This document shows positions 9,722-21,175 of a stretch of 64,000 nt of DNA, piece by piece; position 1 is the stretch's first letter, and each line of letters opens with the position of its first letter. The notes under the pieces are model-generated. The model had not been told where the DNA came from, did no database searches, and saw nothing but the letters and a program-made list of their open reading frames with translations. The DNA comes from Pseudomonas fulva (GTDB lineage Bacteria; Pseudomonadota; Gammaproteobacteria; Pseudomonadales; Pseudomonadaceae), in NCBI RefSeq assembly GCF_023517795.1, contig NZ_CP082928.1, forward strand, positions 2,232,001-2,296,000, read 5' to 3'. A program made the translations under genes and the position numbers.

Positions 9722-11461
9722 TCAGGCCTCGGAAGGCTTGCTCGCGGCTTCGATCTTGCGGGTAATGTACCACTGCTGGGCGATGGACAGGACGTTGTTG
9801 ACCACCCAGTACAGCACCAGACCTGCCGGGAACCACAGGAAGAAGAAGGTGAAGATGATCGGCATCATCTTCATCACGCGGGCCTGCATGGGGTCCGGCG
9901 GCGTCGGGTTGAGCTGCTGCTGGATGAACATGGTGGCGCCCATGATGATCGGCAGGATGAAGTACGGATCCTTGATCGACAGGTCGGTGATCCACAGGAT
10001 CCACGGCGCCTGACGCATCTCGACGGATTCCAGCAGCACCCAGTACAGGGCCAGGAATACCGGCATCTGCACCAGGATCGGCAGGCAGCCGCCGAGCGGG
10101 TTGATCTTCTCTTTCTTGTACAGCTCCATCATCGCCTGGGACATCTTCTGGCGATCGTCGCCGAACTGTTCCTTCAGCGCCTGCAGGCGTGGCGACACGG
10201 CACGCATGCGCGCCATGGAGCGGTAGCTGGCAGCCGACAGCGGGAAGAAGGCCAGCTTGATGATCAGCGTCAGTACGATGATCGAGAAGCCCCAGTTACC
10301 CAGCAGGTTGTGGATATGTTCCAGCAGCCAGAAGATCGGTTCGGCAAGGAACCACAGGATGCCGTAGTCGACGGTCTTGTCCAGGCCAGGCGAAAGCGCG
10401 GCCAGATCCTTCTGGATCTTCGGGCCGGCGTACAGCGTAGTGCTGGTCTGGCCTTCGGTACCTGCCGGCACGTTCAGCGCAGGGCCGGTGTAACCGATGA
10501 TGTAATTGCCCTGGCTGTCCTTGCGGGTCTGCACCAGGTTGGTGTCGTCCTTGGCCGGAATCCAGGCGGTCACGAAGTAATGCTGCAGCCAGGCGACCCA
10601 GCCGCCCTGCACGGTTTCCTTGAGGCCCTGCTTGTCGATGTCTTTCATCGACACCTTGGTGTAGGGCTTTTCCGGGGTCCACAGGGCGGCGCCCAGGTAG
10701 GTGGCGGTGCCGGTGGCGGTGCTGGAGGACGGGTCACCGCTGTTGTCGCGCTTGAGCTGGGCGAACAGGTTACCGGTCCAGGCATTGGCGCTCTGGTTGT
10801 CGATCAGGTAGGTGACACCGATCTGGTAACCGTTGCCGGTGATGCAGCCGGTCTTCTTCTGCTCCACTTCCTTGGCCGAGCAGCTGGTGTCCAGGCCGCG
10901 GTTGAAGGTGAAGCGCTTGGTGTAGTTGACGCCGGCGTCGCTGAAGCTCAGGTCGACCACCAGCTGATCCTGGCCATCGACCAGCTGATAGACGCGCTGC
11001 TCGCTGTTGTACAGCGGGCGGCCATTGGCGCGGGCGTCCGGCCCGTTGGCGCCGGTCAGGCCACTCTGGGCCAGGTACAGGTGCTCATTGCCGTTGTCGA
11101 ACAGCTGGAAGGGAACGTCCGGGCGGTCCTGGCGGCGCGGGTAGTGCGGCAGGCTCAGGCGAACCACGTCACCACCACGGGGATCGATGGCCAGATCCAG
11201 TACGTCGGTCTTGACCTGAATCAGCTCGTCGCTGACCGCAACGGTTTCCACCGGGCTTGGCTCGGTGCCGCCGGCATTGGCCGTCGGGACATCGTCATTG
11301 CTGGCCACCGAAGCGGTTTCCGGCAGACTCGGTGCGGGTTTGCTGGTCGAAGCGGCCTGATTCGGCAGAGCGGCCTGGCCGTAGTCCTGGTTCCATTGAA
11401 GAACCATCATGTAGGACACGACTGCCAGGGCGACGATCAGGATCGAACGTTTGATATCCAT
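9722..11461 (-). CDS. yidC: Membrane protein insertase YidC
   Basis: YidC inserts and folds inner-membrane proteins, alone or with SecYEG. The 579-residue length matches gammaproteobacterial YidC. An N-terminal signal-anchor (about residues 5-24) is followed by a large periplasmic beta domain. The Oxa1-type core occupies roughly the last 215 residues, including FSIIVLTLIIKLAFFPLS, the hydrophilic loop MARMRAVSPRLQALKEQFG, and several transmembrane helices ending near WYITRKIEAASK. yidD ends two bases upstream, so the rpmH-rnpA-yidD-yidC-mnmE order is typical and probably cotranscribed in part. Confidence 0.97.
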   Translation of the reverse strand: MDIKRSILIVALAVVSYMMVLQWNQDYGQAALPNQAASTSKPAPSLPETASVASNDDVPTANAGGTEPSPVETVAVSDELIQVKTDVLDLAIDPRGGDVVRLSLPHYPRRQDRPDVPFQLFDNGNEHLYLAQSGLTGANGPDARANGRPLYNSEQRVYQLVDGQDQLVVDLSFSDAGVNYTKRFTFNRGLDTSCSAKEVEQKKTGCITGNGYQIGVTYLIDNQSANAWTGNLFAQLKRDNSGDPSSSTATGTATYLGAALWTPEKPYTKVSMKDIDKQGLKETVQGGWVAWLQHYFVTAWIPAKDDTNLVQTRKDSQGNYIIGYTGPALNVPAGTEGQTSTTLYAGPKIQKDLAALSPGLDKTVDYGILWFLAEPIFWLLEHIHNLLGNWGFSIIVLTLIIKLAFFPLSAASYRSMARMRAVSPRLQALKEQFGDDRQKMSQAMMELYKKEKINPLGGCLPILVQMPVFLALYWVLLESVEMRQAPWILWITDLSIKDPYFILPIIMGATMFIQQQLNPTPPDPMQARVMKMMPIIFTFFFLWFPAGLVLYWVVNNVLSIAQQWYITRKIEAASKPSEA

Positions 11462-11463
11462 GA

Positions 11464-11709
11464 TTATTCGGCCATCGAAGAGGAACGGGAGTGTTTCGCG
11501 AGGGGCACCGGATCGTAGCCTCCGGGATGCCAGGGGTGGCAGCGTCCCAGACGACGAACGGTCAGCCAGCCACCACGCAGGACGCCATGGGTTTCGATGG
11601 CTTCAAGCGCGTAGCAGGAACAAGAGGGGTAGAAACGACAATGACTGGCCATCATCGGACTGATGGCGTACTGGTAAAACCGGATTGGAGCTTGAACCAG
11701 TTTACGCAT
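11464..11709 (-). CDS. yidD: Membrane protein insertion efficiency factor YidD
   Basis: This 81-residue protein carries the family's cysteine-rich core [15 protein letters not shown] (residues about 24-38), followed by HPGGYDPVP near the end. YidD is a small membrane-associated helper whose loss mildly impairs YidC-dependent insertion in E. coli. The gene overlaps the rnpA 3' end by 8 bases, and its stop lies two bases before the yidC start, indicating tight translational coupling within the rpmH-rnpA-yidD-yidC string. Confidence 0.95.
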   Translation of the reverse strand: MRKLVQAPIRFYQYAISPMMASHCRFYPSCSCYALEAIETHGVLRGGWLTVRRLGRCHPWHPGGYDPVPLAKHSRSSSMAE

Positions 11710-12106
11710 GGGGATTGTCGTTCACCCCGGTCTGGGCATTGGCCTGTTGGGTAGGTTTGCTGCGCGCCAGGCGCTTCCACAGCTTGCCGAACTGTTGAGC
11801 CAGCTCGGCGTTCTGCAGATCACCCAGGCCCTTACGCGCAACCACCACGATGTCCCAGCCCACCAGGTTGTCCTGGTTGAGGCGGAACGATTCGCGGATT
11901 TGGCGTTTCAGGCGGTTGCGCTCAACGGAGAGCTTGACGCTCTTCTTGCCGATCACCAGACCGAGGCGTGAATGATCAAGCTCATTGTTGCGCGCAAGCA
12001 GCAGGACACTCTTGCCCGGCGCTTTGCCGCTTGGAGAGTCGAAGACTGCCTTGAATTGCCGGGGAGTGAGCAGGCGCTTCTCCCGGCCGAAGCCTCGACT
12101 CACCAC
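11702..12106 (-). CDS. rnpA: Ribonuclease P protein component RnpA
   Basis: The product has 134 residues and starts [14 protein letters not shown]. It carries the RNase P protein signature [13 protein letters not shown], which forms the RNA-binding basic helix, and the FxxVF-type central cleft segment [11 protein letters not shown]. RnpA supports the catalytic RNA in 5' maturation of tRNA precursors. rpmH is immediately upstream with a 13-base gap, the near-universal rpmH-rnpA pairing. A short polar tail rich in Gln, Asn and Ala follows the core domain. Confidence 0.96.
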   Translation of the reverse strand: MVSRGFGREKRLLTPRQFKAVFDSPSGKAPGKSVLLLARNNELDHSRLGLVIGKKSVKLSVERNRLKRQIRESFRLNQDNLVGWDIVVVARKGLGDLQNAELAQQFGKLWKRLARSKPTQQANAQTGVNDNPHA

Positions 12107-12119
12107 AAGACTGGAAAAA

Positions 12120-12254
12120 TCAGACAGTCAGGCGAGCACGGCCCTTGGCGCGGCGACGCGACAGGACGGCACGGCCGTTCTTGGTAGCCATGCGAGCACG
12201 GAAGCCGTGGGTACGAGCGCGTTTGATGGTGCTGGGTTGGAAAGTGCGTTTCAT
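12120..12254 (-). CDS. rpmH: 50S ribosomal protein L34
   Basis: Translation of the minus strand from the ATG at 12254 gives a 44-residue, strongly basic protein. It starts [20 protein letters not shown] and ends KGRARLTV with a TGA stop, the complete L34 sequence. The gene is too short for a standard ORF listing but is unmistakable. It lies between rnpA and the origin. Its promoter must be in the 12255-12400 stretch, next to the AT-rich origin module. Confidence 0.97.
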   Translation of the reverse strand: MKRTFQPSTIKRARTHGFRARMATKNGRAVLSRRRAKGRARLTV

Positions 12255-12776
12255 GATGCGGTTACCTGGTTGTCGACAACGGACCGGAATGGTCCCCGTT
12301 TTAAGAGACCGGCGATTCTAGAGAAAGCCGCGGGCCAGGTCAATTTCCAACCAGTTGTTTTGCGGATAGAGAAATATAAAGGAAAGAATCTTTTTAGAAA
12401 GGCTTGTTTTAATGTTTATAGCTTAGCTCGACCGTTTCTGTGGATAAGTTCCTGCAGCCTAGACAGCCCAAGGTTTACGGCAATTCAAAAGTCTGTCAGA
12501 AAGCGGTGCTGCGCATGTTCGCGTGCTGGGTATCGCCTGGGGATGGAATGGACTTTTACCCACAGGACGGATATCCAGAGCGTTTTCCGCCCGCTTTTCA
12601 ACGGTGCTCATGGGGCGTTATCCACAGAGTACAGTCAGGCCCTTTTCGACGTGTGGCAAATTGCCTAACACCTTGATTTGACGTGTACTGATTGGCCTTC
12701 CTATGTGGATAACTCCATCTCTTGAAGCTACAATAGGCGCTGTTTTTGCCTCAGCGCTTTCAATCAGGGGATGTCC
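12255..12776. other. Chromosomal replication origin oriC (rpmH-dnaA spacer)
   Basis: This gene-free 520-base spacer between rpmH and dnaA is the position of the experimentally known Pseudomonas oriC. It holds three perfect DnaA boxes: TGTGGATAA at 12439-12447, TTATCCACA at 12618-12626 and TGTGGATAA at 12704-12712. A one-mismatch TTACCCACA is at 12556-12564. The AT-rich unwinding-type tract spans about 12370-12425. The dnaA promoter must also lie here, so autoregulation by DnaA bound at 12704 is likely. The AT-rich module plus first box is duplicated near mnmG. Confidence 0.93.
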
Positions 12777-14279
12777 GTGTCCGTGGAACTTTGGCAGCAG
12801 TGCGTGGAACTCCTGCGCGATGAACTGCCTGCCCAGCAATTCAACACCTGGATCCGTCCATTACAGGTAGAAGCCGAAGGCGATGAGCTGCGTGTCTACG
12901 CACCGAATCGTTTCGTTCTCGACTGGGTCAACGAGAAGTACATGGGCCGCATGCTCGAGTTGCTTGGTGAGCGGGCGACCGGCCTGGTACCGGCTATCTC
13001 GCTGCTGATCGGCAGCCGTCGCAGTTCGGCGCCGCGTGCGGTACTGACGCCTTCGCCATCGGCTTCCAGCTATAACAGCCCGGCGCCCTCCGCGCCTGCC
13101 CCTGCCGCCCCCACGCCTCCGGTCAGCGCGCCGCCGCCCAAGCTGCCGGTGCAGACCGAGCCTTCGCGTGCCAGCTTCGATTCCATGGCGGGTGCATCGT
13201 CCAGCGTGGCGCCGGCGCGCAGCGAGCGCAACGTGCAGGTAGAAGGCGGCCTCAAGCACACCAGCTACCTGAACCGTACCTTCACCTTCGACAACTTCGT
13301 CGAGGGCAAGTCGAACCAGTTGGCTCGCGCCGCCGCCTGGCAGGTGGCGGACAATCCCAAGCACGGTTACAACCCGCTGTTCCTTTATGGGGGCGTCGGC
13401 CTCGGCAAGACCCACCTGATGCATGCGGTGGGCAACCACCTGCTGGCCAAGAACCCGAATGCCAAGGTCGTGTACCTGCACTCGGAGCGTTTCGTGGCCG
13501 ATATGGTCAAGGCCCTGCAGCTCAATGCCATCAACGAATTCAAGCGCTTCTACCGCTCGGTGGATGCGCTGCTGATCGATGACATCCAGTTCTTCGCCAA
13601 GAAGGAGCGCTCCCAGGAGGAGTTCTTCCACACCTTCAACGCCCTGCTCGAGGGCGGCCAGCAGGTGATTCTCACCAGCGACCGCTATCCGAAGGAAATC
13701 GAAGGCCTGGAAGAGCGTCTGAAGTCGCGCTTCGGCTGGGGCCTGACCGTGGCGGTCGAGCCGCCCGAGCTGGAAACCCGCGTGGCGATCCTGATGAAGA
13801 AGGCCGATCAGGCCAAGGTCGACCTGCCCCACGATGCGGCGTTCTTCATCGCCCAGCGCATTCGCTCCAACGTACGTGAACTGGAAGGCGCGCTGAAGCG
13901 GGTCATCGCCCACTCGCACTTCATGGGCCGCGACATCACCATCGAGCTGATCCGCGAGTCGCTGAAGGATCTGCTGGCCCTGCAGGACAAGCTGGTCAGC
14001 ATCGACAATATCCAGCGCACTACGGCCGAGTACTACAAGATCAAGATCACCGATCTGTTGTCCAAACGTCGTTCGCGTTCCATCGCCAGACCCCGTCAGG
14101 TGGCCATGGCATTGTCCAAGGAATTGACCAACCACAGCCTGCCGGAAATCGGCGTGGCGTTCGGCGGTCGTGATCACACCACGGTGTTGCACGCCTGTCG
14201 TAAGATTGCTGAACTTAGGGGATCCGATGCGGACATCCGCGAGGATTACAAGAACCTGCTGCGTACACTGACCACTTGA
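12777..14279 (+). CDS. dnaA: Chromosomal replication initiator protein DnaA
   Basis: DnaA binds DnaA boxes and melts oriC. I choose the GTG at 12777, giving 500 residues starting [13 protein letters not shown]. An AGGGG Shine-Dalgarno ends six bases before it, whereas the in-frame ATG at 12771 abuts that motif directly; starting there would add two residues. Domain I is at the N-terminus, with a Pro/Ala-rich linker (domain II) from about residue 85 to 150. The AAA+ core has Walker [10 protein letters not shown] and Walker [10 protein letters not shown]. The domain IV DNA-binding signature is [13 protein letters not shown] near the C-terminus. dnaN follows after 35 bases. Confidence 0.97.
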   Translation: MSVELWQQCVELLRDELPAQQFNTWIRPLQVEAEGDELRVYAPNRFVLDWVNEKYMGRMLELLGERATGLVPAISLLIGSRRSSAPRAVLTPSPSASSYNSPAPSAPAPAAPTPPVSAPPPKLPVQTEPSRASFDSMAGASSSVAPARSERNVQVEGGLKHTSYLNRTFTFDNFVEGKSNQLARAAAWQVADNPKHGYNPLFLYGGVGLGKTHLMHAVGNHLLAKNPNAKVVYLHSERFVADMVKALQLNAINEFKRFYRSVDALLIDDIQFFAKKERSQEEFFHTFNALLEGGQQVILTSDRYPKEIEGLEERLKSRFGWGLTVAVEPPELETRVAILMKKADQAKVDLPHDAAFFIAQRIRSNVRELEGALKRVIAHSHFMGRDITIELIRESLKDLLALQDKLVSIDNIQRTTAEYYKIKITDLLSKRRSRSIARPRQVAMALSKELTNHSLPEIGVAFGGRDHTTVLHACRKIAELRGSDADIREDYKNLLRTLTT

Positions 14280-14314
14280 TACGCAACTCCATGCACGAGG
14301 CAAGGGACTAGACC

Positions 14315-15418
14315 ATGCACTTCACCATTCAACGCGAAGCCCTGTTGAAACCCCTGCAACTGGTCGCCGGCGTCGTGGAACGCCGCCAGACCTTGCCGGT
14401 TCTGTCCAACGTTCTGCTGGTCGTCGAAGGCCAGCAACTGTCGCTGACCGGCACCGACCTGGAGGTCGAGCTGGTCGGTCGCGTGGCCCTGGAAGATGCC
14501 GCCGAGCCGGGCGAGATTACCGTACCGGCCCGCAAGCTGATGGATATCTGCAAGAGCCTGCCGGCCGATGCGCTGATCGACATCCGCGTCGACGAGCAGA
14601 AGCTGCTGGTCAAGGCCGGTCGTAGCCGTTTCACCCTGTCCACGCTGCCGGCCAATGACTTCCCCACCGTCGAGGAAGGCCCGGGTTCGCTGACCTTCAA
14701 TCTGGTGCAGAGCAAACTGCGTCGCCTGATCGAGCGTACCAGCTTCGCCATGGCCCAGCAGGACGTGCGCTATTACCTCAACGGCATGCTGCTGGAAGTG
14801 CAGACCGGCATTCTGCGGGCTGTGGCCACCGACGGTCACCGCCTGGCCATGTGCTCCATGGAAGCGACCATCCAGCAGGACGGCAAGCACCAGGTCATCG
14901 TGCCGCGCAAAGGTATCCTCGAACTGGCTCGCCTGCTGACCGAGCAGGATGGTGAAGTGTCCATCGTGCTGGGCCAGCACCACATTCGCGCCACTACCGG
15001 CGAGTTCACCTTTACCTCCAAGCTGGTCGACGGCAAGTTCCCGGATTACGAGCGCGTGCTGCCCCGCGGCGGCGACAAGCTGGTGGTTGCCGATCGTCAG
15101 GGCCTGCGCGAAGCCTTCAGCCGTACGGCCATCCTGTCCAATGAGAAGTATCGCGGTATTCGCCTGCAGCTGGCTGCCGGCCTGCTGAAAATCCAGGCCA
15201 ACAACCCGGAGCAGGAAGAAGCCGAAGAAGAGATCGCCGTCGACTACAACGGCAGCGCGCTGGAGATCGGTTTCAACGTCAGCTACCTGCTCGACGTGCT
15301 CGGCGTGATGACCACCGAGCAGGTGCGTCTGATCCTCTCCGACTCCAACAGCAGTGCCCTGGTGCAGGAAGCCGACAATGACGATTCCGCTTATGTCGTC
15401 ATGCCGATGCGCCTGTAA
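14315..15418 (+). CDS. dnaN: DNA polymerase III subunit beta (sliding clamp)
   Basis: The 367-residue length and start MHFTIQREALLKPLQLV are standard for the beta clamp, which tethers DNA polymerase III. Three repeated clamp domains of about 120 residues are recognisable, with family segments such as ATDGHRLA (domain 2) and the C-terminal YVVMPMRL that forms part of the protein-binding cleft. It sits in the canonical dnaA-dnaN-recF-gyrB order. The 140-base gap to recF contains a strong inverted repeat. Confidence 0.97.
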   Translation: MHFTIQREALLKPLQLVAGVVERRQTLPVLSNVLLVVEGQQLSLTGTDLEVELVGRVALEDAAEPGEITVPARKLMDICKSLPADALIDIRVDEQKLLVKAGRSRFTLSTLPANDFPTVEEGPGSLTFNLVQSKLRRLIERTSFAMAQQDVRYYLNGMLLEVQTGILRAVATDGHRLAMCSMEATIQQDGKHQVIVPRKGILELARLLTEQDGEVSIVLGQHHIRATTGEFTFTSKLVDGKFPDYERVLPRGGDKLVVADRQGLREAFSRTAILSNEKYRGIRLQLAAGLLKIQANNPEQEEAEEEIAVDYNGSALEIGFNVSYLLDVLGVMTTEQVRLILSDSNSSALVQEADNDDSAYVVMPMRL

Positions 15419-15458
15419 TTTCAGCTGCTGAGCAAGGCAGCTATACCCAGCGTCAGAT

Positions 15459-15513
15459 AATCAGCCTTGGTATGTTCGGATGCAGTTCTAATCCGTAACA
15501 TCCAAGGCTGATT
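15459..15513. repeat. Strong inverted repeat in the dnaN-recF gap
   Basis: The 12-base arms AATCAGCCTTGG (15459-15470) and CCAAGGCTGATT (15502-15513) are exact complements. Pairing can extend inward with one bulge (TATGTTCGGAT against ATCCGTAACAT). The resulting hairpin of about 23 base pairs lacks a downstream T-run, so it is not a typical intrinsic terminator. It may reduce recF readthrough, protect dnaN mRNA ends, or be a mobile extragenic palindrome. Confidence 0.7.
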
Positions 15514-15558
15514 TCGTTTCAGGCGGTGTGATCGCTGCCCTTCTCTTCCGGTCTGTTC

Positions 15559-16662
15559 ATGTCCCTGACCCGCATCAACTTCACCGCCGTTCGTAATCTC
15601 GAGCCGTCGACTCTGCTGCCCTCGCCGCGCATCAACATCCTGTATGGCGACAATGGCAGCGGCAAGACCAGCGTGCTGGAAGGCATTCATCTACTCGGTC
15701 TGGCGCGATCCTTTCGCAGCGCCCGCCTGCTTCCGGTAATCCAGTACGAGCAACAGGTCTGCACCCTGTTCGGTCAGGTGCAACTGAGCGATGGCCGGCT
15801 GAGCAATCTGGGGGTCTCGCGGGATCGCCAGGGCGAGTTCCAGATTCGCATCGACGGACAGAATGCACGCAGCGCAGCGCAACTTGCCGAGACATTGCCG
15901 TTGCAACTGATCAACCCGGACAGCTTCCGCCTGCTGGAAGGCTCGCCGAAGATCCGTAGGCAGTTCCTCGATTGGGGTGTGTTCCACGTGGAACACCGAT
16001 TCCTGCCCGCCTGGCAGCGCCTGCAGAAGGCCCTCAAGCAGCGTAATTCCTGGCTTCGCCGTGGTACACTTGACCCCGTTTCTCAAGCGGCCTGGGATCG
16101 CGAGTTGTGCCTGGCCAGCGATGAGATCGACAGTTATCGGCGATCCTACATACAGCAATTGAAACCCGTCTTCGAGCGTACCCTCAGCGAGCTGGTCGAG
16201 CTGCAGGGGCTCACGTTGAGCTATTACCGGGGATGGGATAAAGAGCGGCCCCTGAGCGAAGTGCTGACGTCGTCGCTATTGCGTGACCAACAGATTGGGC
16301 ATACCCAATCCGGACCGCAGCGCGCCGACCTGAGGTTGCGACTGGGTGCGCACAATGCGGCAGATATCCTCTCCCGTGGCCAGCAGAAGCTGGTGGTGTG
16401 CGCCTTGCGAATCGCCCAGGGACATTTGGTTGACCAGGCCAAGCGCGGCCAATGCATCTATCTGGTGGATGACCTGCCGTCAGAACTGGATGAGCAGCAT
16501 CGCCGCGCCTTGTGTCGGTTGTTGGAAGATTTGAACTGCCAGGTATTCATCACCTGTGTAGACCATGAATTGTTGAGCGATGGCTGGCAAACGGATACGC
16601 CGGTATCCATGTTCCACGTGGAACATGGGCGTATCACCCAGACCCACGACCACCGGGAGTAA
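15559..16662 (+). CDS. recF: DNA replication and repair protein RecF
   Basis: RecF is an SMC-like ATPase that helps load RecA at gaps. The 367-residue product has Walker [10 protein letters not shown] at residues 30-38, the ABC-type signature [10 protein letters not shown], and Walker [12 protein letters not shown], all in the expected order. It lies between dnaN and gyrB, with gyrB starting three bases after its stop. Unusually informative, two perfect parS palindromes are embedded in the coding sequence, both translated as FHVEH. Confidence 0.97.
   Translation: MSLTRINFTAVRNLEPSTLLPSPRINILYGDNGSGKTSVLEGIHLLGLARSFRSARLLPVIQYEQQVCTLFGQVQLSDGRLSNLGVSRDRQGEFQIRIDGQNARSAAQLAETLPLQLINPDSFRLLEGSPKIRRQFLDWGVFHVEHRFLPAWQRLQKALKQRNSWLRRGTLDPVSQAAWDRELCLASDEIDSYRRSYIQQLKPVFERTLSELVELQGLTLSYYRGWDKERPLSEVLTSSLLRDQQIGHTQSGPQRADLRLRLGAHNAADILSRGQQKLVVCALRIAQGHLVDQAKRGQCIYLVDDLPSELDEQHRRALCRLLEDLNCQVFITCVDHELLSDGWQTDTPVSMFHVEHGRITQTHDHRE
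15980..15995. promoter_or_regulatory. parS site 1 (ParB-binding palindrome)
   Basis: The 16-base sequence TGTTCCACGTGGAACA is a perfect palindrome identical to the consensus bacterial parS site bound by ParB/Spo0J. It lies within recF, 3.2 kb clockwise of dnaA. ParB loaded here would work with ParA, encoded at the left edge of the window, to segregate the origin. Confidence 0.95.
16610..16625. promoter_or_regulatory. parS site 2 (ParB-binding palindrome)
   Basis: This is a second exact TGTTCCACGTGGAACA copy, 630 bases after the first and close to the 3' end of recF. Origin-proximal clusters of parS sites are typical of Pseudomonas, and from memory P. aeruginosa also has two in this part of the dnaA-gyrB region. 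I saw no further exact copy in the window. Confidence 0.95.
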
Positions 16663-19083
<2,421 letters not shown>

Positions 19084-19101
19084 TCGCCGTTCACGGTGCA
19101 T

Positions 19102-19130
19102 AAAAAACCCGGCCTGGCGCCGGGTTTTTT
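19102..19130. terminator. Rho-independent terminator after gyrB (bidirectional)
   Basis: The arms AAAAAACCCGGC (19102-19113) and GCCGGGTTTTTT (19119-19130) form a 12-base-pair stem around a short loop and end in six T residues. The A-rich left arm lets it also stop leftward transcription. It separates the rightward gyrB unit from the leftward lipid cluster, whose last gene ends at 19155. Confidence 0.93.
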
Positions 19131-19154
19131 CTTGCCTGTCGATCGCTTAGCAGC

Positions 19155-20087
19155 TCAGCCCCACCAGTAGCGCACCATATGGAAGAACACCGGGGCGGCG
19201 AAGCACACCGAGTCGAGGCGGTCGAGCATGCCGCCGTGGCCTTCGATCATGTGGCCCCAGTCCTTCACCCCGCGGTCGCGCTTGATCGCCGACATCACTA
19301 GGCCGCCGGCGAAGCCGAGCAGGCACACCAGCAGGGCGAACAGGCCGGCCTGCCAGAAGGCGAAGGGGGTGATCCAGTACAGCGAGGCGCCGATCAGGGT
19401 CGCCAGGGCCACGCCACCGAAGAAGCCTTCCACGGTCTTGGAGGGCGACAGGTTGGGGGCGATCTTGCGCTTGCCGGCCAGCTTGCCGCACACGTACTGG
19501 AGCACGTCGGAGATCTGCACCACGATCACCAGCCAGGCGATCAGCAGCAGGTTGCGGCCCTCGAAGCCGGCAATCTCCAGGGTCAGCAGCGCCGGTACGG
19601 TGGAGATGCAGTACACCGCGATCATCAGGCCCCACTGCACCTTGGAGGTACGTTCGAGAAAGCGTGTGGTATCGCCGCCCAGGGACGACAGAATCGGCAG
19701 CAGCAGGAACACGTAGACCGGAATGAAGATGGCGAACAGGCCGTACCAGCCGATGCCGATCAGCAGGTATTGCATCGGCAGCGCGAAGTAGAAGGCGGCG
19801 ACCAGTGCCGGGTAGTCGCTGCGCCGGGTGGGCGTGAGCGTCATGAACTCGCGCAGCGCATAGAACGACACGCAGTAGAACAGCACCACCACGCCGGTAT
19901 TGCCGAACAGGAAGGCGAAACCGATCACCGCCACCATCACCCACCAGGCGTTGATGCGCGCATTGAGGTTGTCGATGACCGAATGCGGGCCAGGGCCGGC
20001 ACGCAGTTTCAGCAGCCAGCCGATCAGGCTGGCGAGCAACAGCAGGCCACCGATACCGGCGAACAACAGCAAGGTATTGCGATCCAT
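19155..20087 (-). CDS. Phosphatidate cytidylyltransferase (CdsA family, YnbB-like)
   Basis: The product has 310 residues with about eight hydrophobic helices. The CdsA signature is complete in the C-terminal third: SPSKTVEGFFGG, SAIKRDRGVKDWG and the catalytic end EGHGGMLDRLDS. The family makes CDP-diacylglycerol from phosphatidate and CTP. This is the last gene of a leftward six-gene cluster, one base after the acyltransferase gene. With the CDP-alcohol transferase, hydrolase/methyltransferase and PAP2/phosphatase genes upstream, it corresponds to E. coli YnbB. It is probably a paralogue of the housekeeping cdsA, supplying CDP-lipid to a dedicated product. Confidence 0.9.
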   Translation of the reverse strand: MDRNTLLLFAGIGGLLLLASLIGWLLKLRAGPGPHSVIDNLNARINAWWVMVAVIGFAFLFGNTGVVVLFYCVSFYALREFMTLTPTRRSDYPALVAAFYFALPMQYLLIGIGWYGLFAIFIPVYVFLLLPILSSLGGDTTRFLERTSKVQWGLMIAVYCISTVPALLTLEIAGFEGRNLLLIAWLVIVVQISDVLQYVCGKLAGKRKIAPNLSPSKTVEGFFGGVALATLIGASLYWITPFAFWQAGLFALLVCLLGFAGGLVMSAIKRDRGVKDWGHMIEGHGGMLDRLDSVCFAAPVFFHMVRYWWG

Positions 20088-20088
20088 C

Positions 20089-20709
20089 TCAAACCTCCTC
20101 GGGGGCCAGGGCCAGCAGGGTGCTGCGGGCGCGTTCGAGGAAGGCCTCTTTGCCCTCCTCCTCGCCCATGCCCAGCGGCGCGCCGAAATTCAGGGTGCAC
20201 AGCAGCGGCAGAGGCAAGGCTCGACCCTTGGGCATCACCCGGTTGAGGTTGGCGATCCACACCGGGATCACCTCCACATCCGGCCGTGCCTTGGCCAGGT
20301 GATAGAGGCCTGCCTTGAACGGCAGCAGACCGTCTTCCAGATTACGGGTGCCCTCGGGGAAGACGATCAGCGAATCACCCTCGGCCAGCGCATCGAGCAT
20401 TGCCTGCAGCGGGTTGGCGCTGGGGTCGCTGCGCTGGCGGTCGACCAGCACACCGTTGAACACCTTCTGGATCAGGAAGCTGCGCAGCGAGCCCTTCATC
20501 CAGTAATCGGAGCCGGCTACCGGGCGGGTGCGTTTGCGCAGCTCCGCCGGTAGCGATGCCCAGAGCAGCACGAAGTCGCCGTGGCTGCTGTGGTTGGCGT
20601 AATAGATGCGCTGTACCGGCTGTGCGGTGCTACCGAGCCACAGGGCGCGGGCACCGGTGAGCAGCCGCGCACCGGAGGTGATGAAAAAGGCGACCAGCGA
20701 GGCGAGCAT
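20089..20709 (-). CDS. Lysophospholipid acyltransferase (PlsC/1-acyl-glycerol-3-phosphate acyltransferase family)
   Basis: This 206-residue protein carries the PlsC catalytic motif HX4D as NHSSHGDFV (near residue 40) and the substrate-binding block FPEGTRN (near residue 118), with a hydrophobic N-terminal segment. Such enzymes acylate lysophosphatidate or related lysolipids at the membrane. It is translationally close to the CdsA-like gene (one-base gap) and lies 10 bases after the small membrane-protein gene. It could provide phosphatidate directly to that CdsA. A second unrelated PlsC-type enzyme is encoded at 25132-25908. Confidence 0.9.
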   Translation of the reverse strand: MLASLVAFFITSGARLLTGARALWLGSTAQPVQRIYYANHSSHGDFVLLWASLPAELRKRTRPVAGSDYWMKGSLRSFLIQKVFNGVLVDRQRSDPSANPLQAMLDALAEGDSLIVFPEGTRNLEDGLLPFKAGLYHLAKARPDVEVIPVWIANLNRVMPKGRALPLPLLCTLNFGAPLGMGEEEGKEAFLERARSTLLALAPEEV

Positions 20710-20719
20710 GTCAGCGTCC

Positions 20720-21175
20720 TTATCCGAATCGAATGTGTGAAAGCCACGGCATCAGCACGATGGCCGCCAGGGCGACCAACACCTGCAGGGCCAGCCAGAG
20801 CGCCTGCAGACGCAGCAGGCGCAGGGCGCCCTGGCTGCGTTGTTGCCAGGAACGGCTCGGCGCGTTCTGGCGACCCAGCCATGCCAATGCCTGATCGAGC
20901 TCCGTGGTACGCCGACCGAGCTGCTCGGGCGCCGCGGCCAGGCTGGCGAACAGCTCGGCATCGAGGGCGACCCGCAGCGCGTAGTATTTCTGCACCAGGC
21001 CACACATCAGCAAGGCAATGCACACGGCCGCCCCCGTGCTGAGTGCCATGAAACCGAGCAGCGGCCCCAGGCCGATGACCAAGGCGAGCAAGGTCAGTGC
21101 GCCCGACAGATGATCCAGGGATCGGCCGCGGCGCAGCAAACCGGCGACCAGGCGTAGCTGCATTTCACTGGCCAT
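20720..21175 (-). CDS. Uncharacterised membrane protein of the ynb-like lipid cluster
   Basis: This 151-residue protein has a hydrophobic hairpin at about residues 24-60 and another helix at about 122-145. Between them is a soluble helical stretch rich in Ala, Leu and Arg, with a QAL.WL segment. I recognise no family. The start overlaps the end of the PAP2/phosphatase gene by 11 bases, and the acyltransferase gene starts 10 bases later, so it is part of the same transcript. It may be a scaffold or transport component for the lipid product, but that is conjecture. Confidence 0.75.
   Translation of the reverse strand: MASEMQLRLVAGLLRRGRSLDHLSGALTLLALVIGLGPLLGFMALSTGAAVCIALLMCGLVQKYYALRVALDAELFASLAAAPEQLGRRTTELDQALAWLGRQNAPSRSWQQRSQGALRLLRLQALWLALQVLVALAAIVLMPWLSHIRFG

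Noticed and set aside
12440..12676. Small open frames inside the rpmH-dnaA spacer
   Set aside because: They overlap DnaA boxes and AT-rich origin sequence and have no coding signature.
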